Shown here piece after piece: positions 1 through 7,384 of a DNA stretch of 64,000 nt. Position numbers and translations under genes: made by a program. The notes under the pieces are model-generated. The model was not told the origin of the DNA. It did not search any database and saw only the letters and a program-made list of their open reading frames with translations. Each line of letters starts with the position of its first letter. The first letter of the stretch is position 1. Source of the stretch: Enterococcus_D entomosocium (GTDB lineage Bacteria > Bacillota > Bacilli > Lactobacillales > Enterococcaceae); NCBI RefSeq assembly GCF_030441895.1, contig NZ_JARJAS010000002.1; one strand, written 5' to 3'.

Positions 1-1
1 G

Positions 2-109
2 GTTGGGTTAAATCAAAAAACAATCGAAAAATATATTCGAGAACAAGAAGCAGATGATCGAATAAGAGATAGTATAAGTAAACAAGAGTATGTAGATCCA
101 TTTAAATAG
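2..109 (+). CDS. tnpA: IS200/IS605 family transposase TnpA, C-terminal fragment
   Basis: An open frame enters from the left edge and ends at a TAG at 107-109, leaving 35 residues. They begin VGLNQKTIEKYIREQE and end KQEYVDPFK. This is the closing part of the small single-strand-specific Y1 transposases of the IS200 group, where a helix of the type 'TIxKYIxEQE' follows the catalytic tyrosine region and the chain ends in 'EYxDPF'. The HUH and catalytic Tyr motifs lie outside the window, so activity cannot be judged. The identification rests on the tail motif and on the hairpin-rich IS end that follows. Confidence 0.65.
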   Translation, partial: VGLNQKTIEKYIREQEADDRIRDSISKQEYVDPFK

Positions 110-199
110 TTAAAGAGAGATAGGGCTATGAGCGGTTGGTGGTCATTTAAAAAGCCCCTTTTAAGGGGCTAGCGAGTGGTGAGCCCTTCTAGGGCTGTT

Positions 200-224
200 A
201 AAAAGCCACCCGTTTCACGGGTGG
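200..224 (-). terminator. IS right-end hairpin, usable as terminator of engB
   Basis: CCACCCG at 206-212 pairs with CGGGTGG at 218-224 around a 5-base loop. Read on the minus strand the hairpin is followed by CTTTTT, the form of an intrinsic terminator, 15 bases past the engB stop codon. It is the subterminal hairpin of the insertion sequence; its use as an engB terminator is inference. Confidence 0.6.
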
Positions 225-238
225 ATATTTACTCAAAA

Positions 239-823
239 TTATTTGATTGCTGCTTCGATGGCTTTCCATGCTTCTTCTTTTCCTTGTTTGGTAATGGAAG
301 AAAAAAGAATGAACGTATCAGCTGGATCAAAGGACAACGCTTTTTTGATCATACTTTCATGCTTATTCCATTTCCCACGAGGGATTTTGTCTGCTTTGGT
401 GGCAACAACGATCACAGGGATCTCATAATACTTTAAAAATTCATACATTTGAACATCTTCTTGGGAAGGTGCATGGCGCAAATCTACCAAAGATACTACT
501 GCTCGCAGCTGCTCTCTTTGTTCGAGGTACGTTTCAATCATTTTTCCCCATTTTGCTCGCTCGGTTTTTGATACTTTTGCATAGCCATAGCCAGGGACAT
601 CGACAAAATGCAGCGTATTTTCAATCAAATAAAAATTCAATGTTTGGGTTTTCCCCGGTTTTGACGAGGTTCGGGCTAAGTTTTTACGGTTAATCAATGT
701 ATTGATAAAGGAAGATTTACCGACATTGGAGCGCCCTGCTAAGGCAATCTCCGGTAAGGGTGTATCTGGGTATTGTGCTGGTGAAACAGCACTAATGACG
801 ATCTCAGCTTCATGTACTTTCAT
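239..823 (-). CDS. engB: Ribosome biogenesis GTP-binding protein EngB (YsxC/YihA)
   Basis: A P-loop GTPase of the TrmE-Era-EngA-EngB class, needed for late assembly of the large ribosomal subunit. The G motifs are in order: GRSNVGKSS (about residues 30-38), the switch I Thr in GKTQT, DVPGYG (about 75-80), TKAD (about 143-146) and a C-terminal SS. The 194-residue length is typical. An ATG nine codons further upstream (850) is possible, but the AAGGAGCGATCC ribosome binding site sits directly before the ATG at 823, so that start is chosen. The gene follows clpX with a 70-base gap containing a hairpin, an order conserved in Bacillales and enterococci. Its native downstream region has been replaced by an IS end, but the reading frame is intact. 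Confidence 0.95.
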   Translation of the reverse strand: MKVHEAEIVISAVSPAQYPDTPLPEIALAGRSNVGKSSFINTLINRKNLARTSSKPGKTQTLNFYLIENTLHFVDVPGYGYAKVSKTERAKWGKMIETYLEQREQLRAVVSLVDLRHAPSQEDVQMYEFLKYYEIPVIVVATKADKIPRGKWNKHESMIKKALSFDPADTFILFSSITKQGKEEAWKAIEAAIK

Positions 824-849
824 TGGATCGCTCCTTTTCATTTTTTTCA

Positions 850-881
850 AAAAGAAAGCCGGATAGCAATGAAACTATCCG
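850..881 (-). terminator. Hairpin between clpX and engB, possible partial terminator
   Basis: CGGATAG (860-866) and CTATCCG (875-881) form a stem with an 8-base loop. On the minus strand it is followed by GCTTTCTTTTTG, a weak U-rich tail. It may lower engB transcription relative to clpX. Confidence 0.5.
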
Positions 882-893
882 ACTTGGTCTCGA

Positions 894-2138
894 TTAGACT
901 GCTTTTTTTGTCTCTTCATTGTAAATGATTTTTGGTTCGCCAAGTCCTTTCGCAGCTTCTTCCGTAATAGTGACTTTTTGAATCGACTCATCAGAAGGAA
1001 CATTGAACATGACTTCCATCATGATATTTTCGATGATCGAACGTAATCCACGAGCACCGGTGTTTCGCTCAATTGCTTGCGCAGCAATCGCACGTAAAGC
1101 CTCTGGCTCAAATTCGAGTTCTGTGTCATCTAATGCCATCAATTTTTGATATTGTTTGACAAGGGCATTTTTTGGTTCAGTCAAAATATGCACTAAATCA
1201 TCTACCGTCAATTTCTCTAAAGCAGCCATCACTGGCAAACGGCCGATAAATTCAGGGATCAAACCGAATTTAAGCAAATCTTCAGGAATGATCTGTTGCA
1301 TCACGCTCTCGCCTTCTTCAAGACGTTTGTTGTTTGTACCAAACCCAATGGTTTTTTCACCTAAGCGGTTTTTAACAATTGTTTCGATCCCGTCAAACGC
1401 CCCACCAACGATAAAGAGAATATTGGTCGTATCGATTTGGATCATCTCTTGATGCGGATGTTTCCGTCCCCCTTGAGGCGGCACACTAGCAGTGGTTCCT
1501 TCTAGGATTTTCAGCAAAGCTTGCTGAACACCTTCACCGGAGACATCACGAGTAATCGATACATTTTCACTCTTACGGGCGATTTTATCGATCTCATCAA
1601 TATAGATAATCCCTTTTTCAGCCATTTCTACATTATAATCAGCAGCTTGTAAAAGCTTCAAAAGAATATTTTCCACATCTTCACCGACATAGCCGGCTTC
1701 TGTTAAACTGGTTGCATCAGCGATTGCAAAAGGCACATTCAGTGAACGTGCTAGCGTTTGTGCCAAAAATGTTTTACCTGAACCTGTTGGTCCGATCAAG
1801 CAAATATTGCTTTTCTGTAACTCCACATCTTCAGCTGTCGTTTCTACATTGACGCGTTTGTAGTGATTATAAACCGCTACAGCCAATGTTCGTTTGGCAC
1901 GATCTTGTCCAATCACATATTCATTGAGGACATTCAATAGTTCTTGCGGTTTCGGCACTTCGGTAAACTCCCGAACTGCTTCTTCGTAAAACTCTTCATC
2001 AATGATTTCTTTGCACAAATCAATGCACTCATTACAGATATAGACCCCAGGCCCTGCAACGATCTTTTTCACCTCTTCTTGCGTTTTTCCGCAAAAAGAA
2101 CAACGAACAGCTTCATTACCGTTTGTATTATCGTACAT
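894..2138 (-). CDS. clpX: ATP-dependent Clp protease ATP-binding subunit ClpX
   Basis: AAA+ unfoldase that delivers substrates to ClpP in the cytoplasm. The N-terminal zinc-binding domain has four cysteines (CSFC at about 13-16, CNEC at about 35-38). It is followed by Walker A GPTGSGKT (about 116), the GYVG pore loop, Walker B IIYIDEID and the sensor/arginine-finger region EFIGRLP. At 414 residues it matches the family. The longest frame starts at 2165, but AAGGGGTG lies just ahead of the ATG at 2138 (MYDNTNGN), which is the usual ClpX beginning. It is transcribed towards engB and sits downstream of tig, the classic tig-clpX-engB order. Confidence 0.96.
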   Translation of the reverse strand: MYDNTNGNEAVRCSFCGKTQEEVKKIVAGPGVYICNECIDLCKEIIDEEFYEEAVREFTEVPKPQELLNVLNEYVIGQDRAKRTLAVAVYNHYKRVNVETTAEDVELQKSNICLIGPTGSGKTFLAQTLARSLNVPFAIADATSLTEAGYVGEDVENILLKLLQAADYNVEMAEKGIIYIDEIDKIARKSENVSITRDVSGEGVQQALLKILEGTTASVPPQGGRKHPHQEMIQIDTTNILFIVGGAFDGIETIVKNRLGEKTIGFGTNNKRLEEGESVMQQIIPEDLLKFGLIPEFIGRLPVMAALEKLTVDDLVHILTEPKNALVKQYQKLMALDDTELEFEPEALRAIAAQAIERNTGARGLRSIIENIMMEVMFNVPSDESIQKVTITEEAAKGLGEPKIIYNEETKKAV

Positions 2139-2315
2139 ACTGTTCACCCCTTGAAAATTTTCCAACCTATTTAAAGGAGTGGAATTTGGTTTACTAACTT
2201 TGCAGTCTTAAACAATCATATCATAACTTTTTTGAAAGAAAAAGTCATTTTTACTTTGCCTAACGTTTTCTTATCATTTGTTAGTAATTCCGAAATACCC
2301 CCTATTTACTCCCAT

Positions 2316-2353
2316 GAAAAAACGGCCAACACCACTAGATGTTCGCCGTTTTT
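2316..2353 (-). terminator. Intrinsic terminator of tig
   Basis: AAAACGGC-AAC (about 2318-2330) pairs with GTT-GCCGTTTT (2341-2352) and is followed by a T-run on the minus strand, just past the tig stop codon. It separates tig from clpX transcription. Confidence 0.8.
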
Positions 2354-2363
2354 AGAGTTTTGC

Positions 2364-3647
2364 CTACGCTTCTTTTGCAGTACCTGTTACAAGTTCAACT
2401 GCTTTTTTCATTGTAATATCATGTTTCAACATGTCTTCTGTTAAGACGCGTTTGATTTGATCTACTGGCATATTGTAAGCTTCAGAAAGTTCTTTGATTT
2501 CTTTTTCGATATCTTCTTCTGTTGCTTCCAAACCTTCTTCTTTAGCGATTGCTTCAATGACAAGGTTTGTTTTCACGCGTGTTTCTGCTTCGCCTTCAAA
2601 TTGTGTGTGAAGATCTGCTTCAGTTGAACCAGTTAATTGATAATACATTTCTGGTGAGATTCCTTGACGTTGCATATTGTTCAAGAACTCATCCATTGAA
2701 CGGTGTACTTCATCATGTACCATTGAATGTGGTAATTCAACGATTTCTGCGTTTTCAGCTGCTTGACGGATCGCAGCTTCATCTTTTGCATCTTCTGCTG
2801 CTTTTTCTTTTGTTTCAGTCAATTCAGCACGATATTTTTCTTTTAATTCAGCTAATGATTCAACGCTGTCATCAACGTCTTTTGCGAATTCATCATCTAA
2901 TTCAGGAAGTTCTTTTGCTTTTACTTCGTGAACCGTTACTTTGAAGACTGCTTCTTTACCAGCTAAATCTTCTGCTTGATAATCTTCTGGGAAAGTCACG
3001 GTAACGTCTTTGCTATCGCCAGCTTTTGTTCCTACTAATTGTTCTTCAAAACCAGGGATGAATGAGTTTGAGCCAAGTTCAAGTGAGTAGTTTTCACCTT
3101 TGCCGCCTTCAAATGTTTCTTCTCCTAAGAAGCCTTCAAAGTCGATAACGACTGTGTCGCCATTTTCAGCTGCTTCGTCTTCTTTGATAACTAATTCAGC
3201 TTGTGCTTCTTGTTCGCGTTTGATGCGTGCATCAACGTCTTCTTCTGTTACTTCACGGTCTTGTTTTTCAACAGTTAAATCTTTGTAATCACCAAGTTTT
3301 ACTTCAGGTTTTACAGTAACTTCTGCTTTGATTACCCAGTCTTGACCTTTTTCCATGCTGTCAACGTCGATTTTTGGTTGCGAAACAGGATCGATCCCTG
3401 CTTCTTTTACAGCAGCTTCATAAGCTTCTGGAAGAACAGCGTTCAATGCATCTTCATACAACGCTTCTTCGCCGTACATACGGTTAAATACTTGGCGTGA
3501 AACTTTCCCTTTACGGAAGCCAGGTACGTTAAGATTGCCTTTCACTTTATTGAATGCAGTCGTCAAGCCTTTTTGGATTTCCGCTTGAGCGATCGTAAAT
3601 GTCAAAACACCATCATTGGTGCCTGTTTTTTCCCATTTTGCAGTCAT
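2364..3647 (-). CDS. tig: Trigger factor, ribosome-associated chaperone and peptidyl-prolyl isomerase
   Basis: Binds ribosomal protein L23 at the exit tunnel and assists folding of nascent chains. The ribosome-binding signature GFRKGKVSR is at about residues 43-51. An FKBP-like PPIase domain (about 150-245, with GDTVVIDFEGF and IPGFEEQLVG) follows, then the helical C-terminal chaperone arms. Its 427 residues are normal. A GGAGGG ribosome binding site precedes the ATG, and a clear TTTACA-N17-TACTAT promoter lies about 60 bases upstream. The tail is acidic and alanine/glutamate-rich, as usual for the family. Confidence 0.97.
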   Translation of the reverse strand: MTAKWEKTGTNDGVLTFTIAQAEIQKGLTTAFNKVKGNLNVPGFRKGKVSRQVFNRMYGEEALYEDALNAVLPEAYEAAVKEAGIDPVSQPKIDVDSMEKGQDWVIKAEVTVKPEVKLGDYKDLTVEKQDREVTEEDVDARIKREQEAQAELVIKEDEAAENGDTVVIDFEGFLGEETFEGGKGENYSLELGSNSFIPGFEEQLVGTKAGDSKDVTVTFPEDYQAEDLAGKEAVFKVTVHEVKAKELPELDDEFAKDVDDSVESLAELKEKYRAELTETKEKAAEDAKDEAAIRQAAENAEIVELPHSMVHDEVHRSMDEFLNNMQRQGISPEMYYQLTGSTEADLHTQFEGEAETRVKTNLVIEAIAKEEGLEATEEDIEKEIKELSEAYNMPVDQIKRVLTEDMLKHDITMKKAVELVTGTAKEA

Positions 3648-3706
3648 TTATTTCCCTCCGAATATTAATTGATTTACATATGAAATAGCTTCATGCATAC
3701 CTTTAA

Positions 3707-3735
3707 ATAGTACACTAACGTTGTTTAATTGTAAA
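3707..3735 (-). promoter_or_regulatory. Vegetative (sigma-A) promoter of tig
   Basis: On the minus strand a TTTACA -35 box (3730-3735) and a TACTAT -10 box (3707-3712) are separated by 17 bases. The predicted start point is near 3700, leaving a leader of roughly 50 bases. Confidence 0.75.
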
Positions 3736-3766
3736 CATTTTACCATGAAAGTTGCGAATTTTTCTT

Positions 3767-4714
3767 TCAGCGAATGCTCAAACGTAGGATATTGCGCAAG
3801 TGTCGTTTGCGTTCTTCTATTTCATTGTCTGCTTTTGGCTGTTCTTTTTCTTCAAATAACCCGCGATAATCTTCAATGTAGCTTGCCACCCATGCGTTTG
3901 CCTCTTCTTTTGCCGGTAAAAACGGGTAACTTATCGTTAAATGATCATCGATTTCTGCTGAGACACTTTCCGCTAAAATCGGGTCCTCTTGGGCGATCGT
4001 TTCTTCGATCGCTTTATGGATCGCTTTAACAGCGTCATCCTCCTGTAAAAGTTTTAATTCTTTCGGAACGATTTGCTGCATATTCCCAAGGTAATCGATT
4101 AGGTCAAAAGGTTCGTCCACTTCAAGACGCACGAGCTCATCCACTAATTTAGGTAGCAAATACGGATTTTTGATGGAAGCCAACGTGTCATGCATCAGCG
4201 AGATAAATTGTGATTTGGTAATTGCTTGGGTAAAAACGTGCCACTCTGTTGCACTCACCGGTTGATTGGCTTCATCTAATGCGCGTAAATGCTTGCGTTT
4301 CCCATGAAAATCTTCCAATCCTAAAATTTGTTGTACTTCTTCTACTTTAGCTAGTTCACTAGCCAACTGTTCCTGATAGCGTTTTGGAATTTTTGTTTTC
4401 TGACCTAATGTAAGCCAGCGCCGAGTTTTTAAGTATTGACCATCCAAGATCAGCAGATGACCAATTTGTAAAAAACCATCAGTTTGTTTCAAATAATCAT
4501 CTAGATAGTCTTCCGCAAGATCTAACGCTTTGGCAAAATCATTCAGCTGTTGCAAGCATTCCACGAGCCATTGATTGATCTCAAAACTGGCGTTTTTTTG
4601 ATAAAGTTCATTGTACAAACGATAAGCCTGCAAAAACTCTTTTGACTGGTAGGCTTTTTCTGCCGCCAGACGAAGCCGCTCATTTGGTCCTGGGAAATCA
4701 ATCGTCTCACCCAT
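3767..4714 (-). CDS. TPR-repeat-like cytosolic protein of unknown function
   Basis: A 315-residue soluble, acidic, helical protein without signal peptide or membrane segment. The first 110 residues contain pairs of helices with the A/L/Y spacing of tetratricopeptide repeats (around AAEKAYQSKEFLQAYRLYNE and DFAKALDLAEDYLDDYL), which suggests a protein-binding scaffold. The rest is helical with no recognisable catalytic motif. The ATG is preceded by AGGAGGGATCG. It lies downstream of the RDD protein and sppA on the same strand with a short gap, so it is probably the last gene of that operon. Its partner is unknown; a link with membrane protein quality control is only a neighbourhood guess. Confidence 0.75.
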   Translation of the reverse strand: MGETIDFPGPNERLRLAAEKAYQSKEFLQAYRLYNELYQKNASFEINQWLVECLQQLNDFAKALDLAEDYLDDYLKQTDGFLQIGHLLILDGQYLKTRRWLTLGQKTKIPKRYQEQLASELAKVEEVQQILGLEDFHGKRKHLRALDEANQPVSATEWHVFTQAITKSQFISLMHDTLASIKNPYLLPKLVDELVRLEVDEPFDLIDYLGNMQQIVPKELKLLQEDDAVKAIHKAIEETIAQEDPILAESVSAEIDDHLTISYPFLPAKEEANAWVASYIEDYRGLFEEKEQPKADNEIEERKRHLRNILRLSIR

Positions 4715-4751
4715 TCACGATCCCTCCTTTACTAATTGCTTGATCTGCTAG

Positions 4752-5582
4752 TTAGTTTTGTGCACCAATCATTACGTGATTGGCATCCACCTGTTTATTA
4801 AAGGCCTTGATCAAATTGATGGTTACCACACTTGTTTCTGCAAAATAATCCGCAGCCTGCTGCTTATTTTTATTAAAGACGATTGGTAAATAACCGAGAT
4901 AAAAGAAAACATTGAATTGCAGCACATAGCGCCCGCAAAGTTCGCGAATCAAGACCGTTTGCCAACTGAGTTCTTCTTCTACAAAAGAAATAACTCGGAT
5001 GCCAAAGAGCATTTTCCCAATTGTTTGGCCATGATTCAGCTTCGTCATCAGAACAAAATAGCCCAGATAGATCGCTAAGGCACAGATGTTGTAAAGACCA
5101 AACCGCTGATTGGTTGCCGTTAGATTCGCTAGATTATAGATACTGCCAATCGTTATTTGCGTGATTGCCCGGATCACTAGAAGATCCACTAAAAAAGCAA
5201 ACAAACGAATCCAAAAACCGGCAAAAAAGTAGCTAGGAAAGTCATTAAAGAACCGTTTGTCTTCGGTCTGTTTTTCAGGTTCTTCAAAATGCTGCCACGC
5301 TTTTTGTCTTTCTTCGATCTCACTTTGGTTATACTCTTCTTCTTGAAAAGACGTCAAGACTTGTTGATAAAAATCATCGGGATGGTTTACTTGTGCGTTC
5401 TTCATCGCTTTGCTGGCGTTTACTGGTTCGGCTGTTTCTGAAACCTGCGCTTCAGTTCGTACATCCGTATGACCGGTTGACGGTGTGGAGGTTTCGCGCT
5501 GTTCCCTTTGATCGATTGATGTACTTGTGTGATTGTCATCTGTTGACGATGCGGCAGCGGAATACTTGTTTTTATCTGTCAT
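4752..5582 (-). CDS. RDD family membrane protein with disordered N-terminus
   Basis: A 276-residue protein. The first 100 or so residues are polar and low-complexity (many Ser, Thr, Glu and Gln) and probably cytosolic. An RDD domain (about 115-245) follows, with the diagnostic FWIRLFAFLVDLLVI opening and GKMLFGIRVIS later, and about four membrane spans. Some RDD proteins have been linked to ion transport or osmotic tolerance, but the family has no single assigned function. The start codon follows GGAGGTGAATAACT and lies 2 bases after the sppA stop, so the two are translationally close. The following TPR gene is in the same orientation. Confidence 0.85.
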   Translation of the reverse strand: MTDKNKYSAAASSTDDNHTSTSIDQREQRETSTPSTGHTDVRTEAQVSETAEPVNASKAMKNAQVNHPDDFYQQVLTSFQEEEYNQSEIEERQKAWQHFEEPEKQTEDKRFFNDFPSYFFAGFWIRLFAFLVDLLVIRAITQITIGSIYNLANLTATNQRFGLYNICALAIYLGYFVLMTKLNHGQTIGKMLFGIRVISFVEEELSWQTVLIRELCGRYVLQFNVFFYLGYLPIVFNKNKQQAADYFAETSVVTINLIKAFNKQVDANHVMIGAQN

Positions 5583-5584
5583 AG

Positions 5585-6616
5585 TTATTCACCTCCATAG
5601 TAATAAAGAGGTTTAGGGGCATCGCTTGTTCCTAGGCTTTCCATCAATTGGATCACTCGTTCTGTATTTGATTCTTTTAGTCCTTGCAGTTCGGCTAAAC
5701 TTGAACCTAACCAAGTAGAAGCAAATCCAGTAGATGAAACGTCATAGCTGAAAATCTCTGCATCTTCCAAGCCTAGATCTGCTTGCATTGCTGCTAATGT
5801 ATCTTCAGGAAAACCGATTTCATCCACTAAGCCAACAGACACTGCTTGCTGACCATCATAGATGCGGCCATCAGCGATCTTTCTAACGGCTTCTTCTGTC
5901 ATGCCGCGTCCTTCAGCCACAATTTTAACGAACCGACCATACGCATTGTCGACATAGGTCTGCAAGACTTCTTTATCGGCTTCTGTTGGCTCTCTCGTTG
6001 CTGAACCTACATCTTTTAGTGCACCACTTTTATACGTATTGTCTTCGATCCCTAGCTTTTCGAATAAGCCGGCATAGTTGAGCCCCGACATGATCACTCC
6101 GATCGAACCGGTAATCGTTTCATCCGTTGCGAAAATTTTATCAGCAGCTGCCGAAATATAATAACCGCCACTGGCTGCCATGTTTTTCATACTGACATAC
6201 ATCGGAATCCCTAACTCTTTGATTTTTGCTAATTCACGAGCAATCTCGGCACTTTCATAGACGCCGCCTCCTGGGGTATTGACTTCCATCAAGATGCCCC
6301 CAATAGTTGGATCTTCTTGGATCATCCGTAGTTCTTCTAAAAATCGCTGATGATCATAAGATTCTGTTGTGAATAAGCCGCCACTGGAGCTGCTGGCGAT
6401 CGTTCCTTCTAAAGATAAGCGAACAATGCGATTGTCTTGATCTCCGGCAACTAACGTTGTCTCTTCGATCGCATTACTTCCGTAGAACAAAGCATTTAAA
6501 CCTTGCAGCGTTTGAGTTTCCTCTTGCTCTGGACGATTTGTGATTACTGAAAAAACCCCCGAGCAGATAAATAACCCTGCTGCGATCGCCGCTGCGATCC
6601 ATCTTCTTTTATTCAT
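5585..6616 (-). CDS. sppA: Signal peptide peptidase SppA, S49 family
   Basis: A membrane-anchored serine protease that degrades cleaved signal peptides; in Bacillus it also contributes to lantibiotic and lysozyme resistance. An N-terminal hydrophobic segment (about residues 7-24) anchors it with the catalytic domain outside. The nucleophile Ser is in MAASGGYYIS, and the general-base Lys in GALKDVGSATREP, giving the Ser/Lys dyad of the short Gram-positive type. At 343 residues it is a single-domain form, as in B. subtilis. It heads a three-gene run with the RDD and TPR proteins. The predicted start has an AGGTGGG site. Confidence 0.93.
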   Translation of the reverse strand: MNKRRWIAAAIAAGLFICSGVFSVITNRPEQEETQTLQGLNALFYGSNAIEETTLVAGDQDNRIVRLSLEGTIASSSSGGLFTTESYDHQRFLEELRMIQEDPTIGGILMEVNTPGGGVYESAEIARELAKIKELGIPMYVSMKNMAASGGYYISAAADKIFATDETITGSIGVIMSGLNYAGLFEKLGIEDNTYKSGALKDVGSATREPTEADKEVLQTYVDNAYGRFVKIVAEGRGMTEEAVRKIADGRIYDGQQAVSVGLVDEIGFPEDTLAAMQADLGLEDAEIFSYDVSSTGFASTWLGSSLAELQGLKESNTERVIQLMESLGTSDAPKPLYYYGGE

Positions 6617-6648
6617 TTTCCCACCTAACTTTTCACCTTTCCCATAAT

Positions 6649-6939
6649 TTAGTATAGATTTTTGATGACGATCACTGCTTCTTCGTCTCCAACCGCATCA
6701 AATTTCTCGCTTTTTTCAGCTAAGACGTAGCCGCCAAAAAATTCCTTTGTTAGTTCATCCTGGACTTTGAATGTTTGCGCGGTTTCCACGGTGACTGATC
6801 CGGGTAAAATTTCTTGCAAGCTGTCCCAGCCCGTATCCAACATGACCTTTGTTTCATCTGTGACATTAGGATCTTTTTCTATCGCAGCTACTATTTTCTT
6901 TAGCTCTGAAAAAGTCATACAATTTACAAATTCTGGCAT
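6649..6939 (-). CDS. Small protein of unknown function (96 residues)
   Basis: I do not recognise a family. The protein is acidic and soluble, with a predicted helix near the start (FSELKKIVAAIEKDP) and beta-strand-like stretches later (GGYVLAEK, EEAVIVIKNLY). No cysteine pair, signal peptide or membrane segment is present. GAGGG lies before the ATG at 6939; an internal ATG at codon 8 is also possible. The gene ends 33 bases before the sppA start and has the same direction, so it may lead that operon. A terminator-like stem with ten T residues lies only about 40 bases upstream of its start, which makes controlled read-through a possibility. Confidence 0.7.
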   Translation of the reverse strand: MPEFVNCMTFSELKKIVAAIEKDPNVTDETKVMLDTGWDSLQEILPGSVTVETAQTFKVQDELTKEFFGGYVLAEKSEKFDAVGDEEAVIVIKNLY

Positions 6940-6980
6940 TTCATTCCCTCACTTTCTTACTTTTTTATTGTAGCGAACTT

Positions 6981-7058
6981 AAAAAAAAAAGCATAGCTTT
7001 ATGAGGAAATTTCTTGGGAATCTTATTCGACAAAGCTATGTCAGCTATTTTGATTCCC
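6981..7058 (-). promoter_or_regulatory. Interleaved stems with T10 tract: possible attenuator or pseudoknot
   Basis: Reading the minus strand, GGGAATC (7058-7052) can pair with GATTCCC (7022-7016), and CATAGCTTT (7040-7032) can pair with AAAGCTATG (7000-6992). The second stem is followed by C and ten T residues (6990-6981), the form of an intrinsic terminator. The two stems interleave, so they are either mutually exclusive or make an H-type pseudoknot. It may control the 96-residue gene and sppA, or simply end an antisense transcript. No known riboswitch class was recognised. Confidence 0.45.
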
Positions 7059-7120
7059 TTTAGACTGGTTCAAATCAACCTTACCAATAACTATACCAAT
7101 TATTTTCATATAACTTACAG

Positions 7121-7149
7121 TTGACAGAAACAGGAATAAATATTATGAT
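7121..7149 (+). promoter_or_regulatory. Sigma-A promoter of glmS
   Basis: TTGACA at 7121-7126 and TATGAT at 7144-7149 with a 17-base spacer, close to consensus. The transcript would start near 7156 and include the whole glmS ribozyme. Confidence 0.85.
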
Positions 7150-7199
7150 ATTGCTTGTATTTCTATAAAATATTTCACAAGGAGGATAGATAGACCAAT

Positions 7200-7340
7200 A
7201 TGGATAGCGCCTGATCTGGAAACAGATGACGAGGAAAGAGTTTATCGAAACATTCGGCGGATGACTCTAGGGACTGCACTCTACAGGCAAGAACAAATCT
7301 CATCGTAAGATGATGACAAAGACTTGCTGCGCAGATAGAA
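7200..7340 (+). ncRNA. glmS glucosamine-6-phosphate-activated self-cleaving ribozyme
   Basis: The conserved core elements are present in order: AGCGCC at the cleavage site (cut expected between A7206 and G7207), GACGAGGA (7229-7236), TTATCGA and TTCGGCGGATG, followed by the P3/P4 extension helices up to the CTTGCTG near 7325. This matches the family found upstream of glmS in Firmicutes. Glucosamine-6-phosphate acts as cofactor, cleavage exposes the downstream mRNA to RNase J, and glmS expression falls when the product is abundant. About 45 bases separate it from the glmS start codon. Confidence 0.93.
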
Positions 7341-7384
7341 ATACATAATGCCAAACTAAATTTTTTGAAAGTAGGATTATCATT

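Larger units (their letters stand above)
1..236 (+). mobile_element. Right end of an IS200/IS605-family insertion sequence (partial)
   Basis: The window opens inside the element. It holds the last codons of the transposase, then about 100 bases with three small hairpins (153-170, 182-196 and 206-224). The element appears to end near 236, where a TTAC-TCAA context follows the last hairpin; IS608-type elements of this family use a subterminal hairpin and a TCAA right cleavage site. The exact end is inferred, because the left end lies outside the window. No inverted or direct terminal repeats are expected for this family. The element stops two bases before the engB stop codon. Confidence 0.7.

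Noticed and set aside
2567..2944. Plus-strand frame of 125 codons opposite tig
   Set aside because: Leu-rich shadow of the Glu-rich trigger factor; no start signals.
7162..7182. TTGTGAAATATTTTATAG-like Rex half-site in the glmS leader
   Set aside because: Only one arm matches the Rex consensus, and its position downstream of the promoter is inside the glmS leader.
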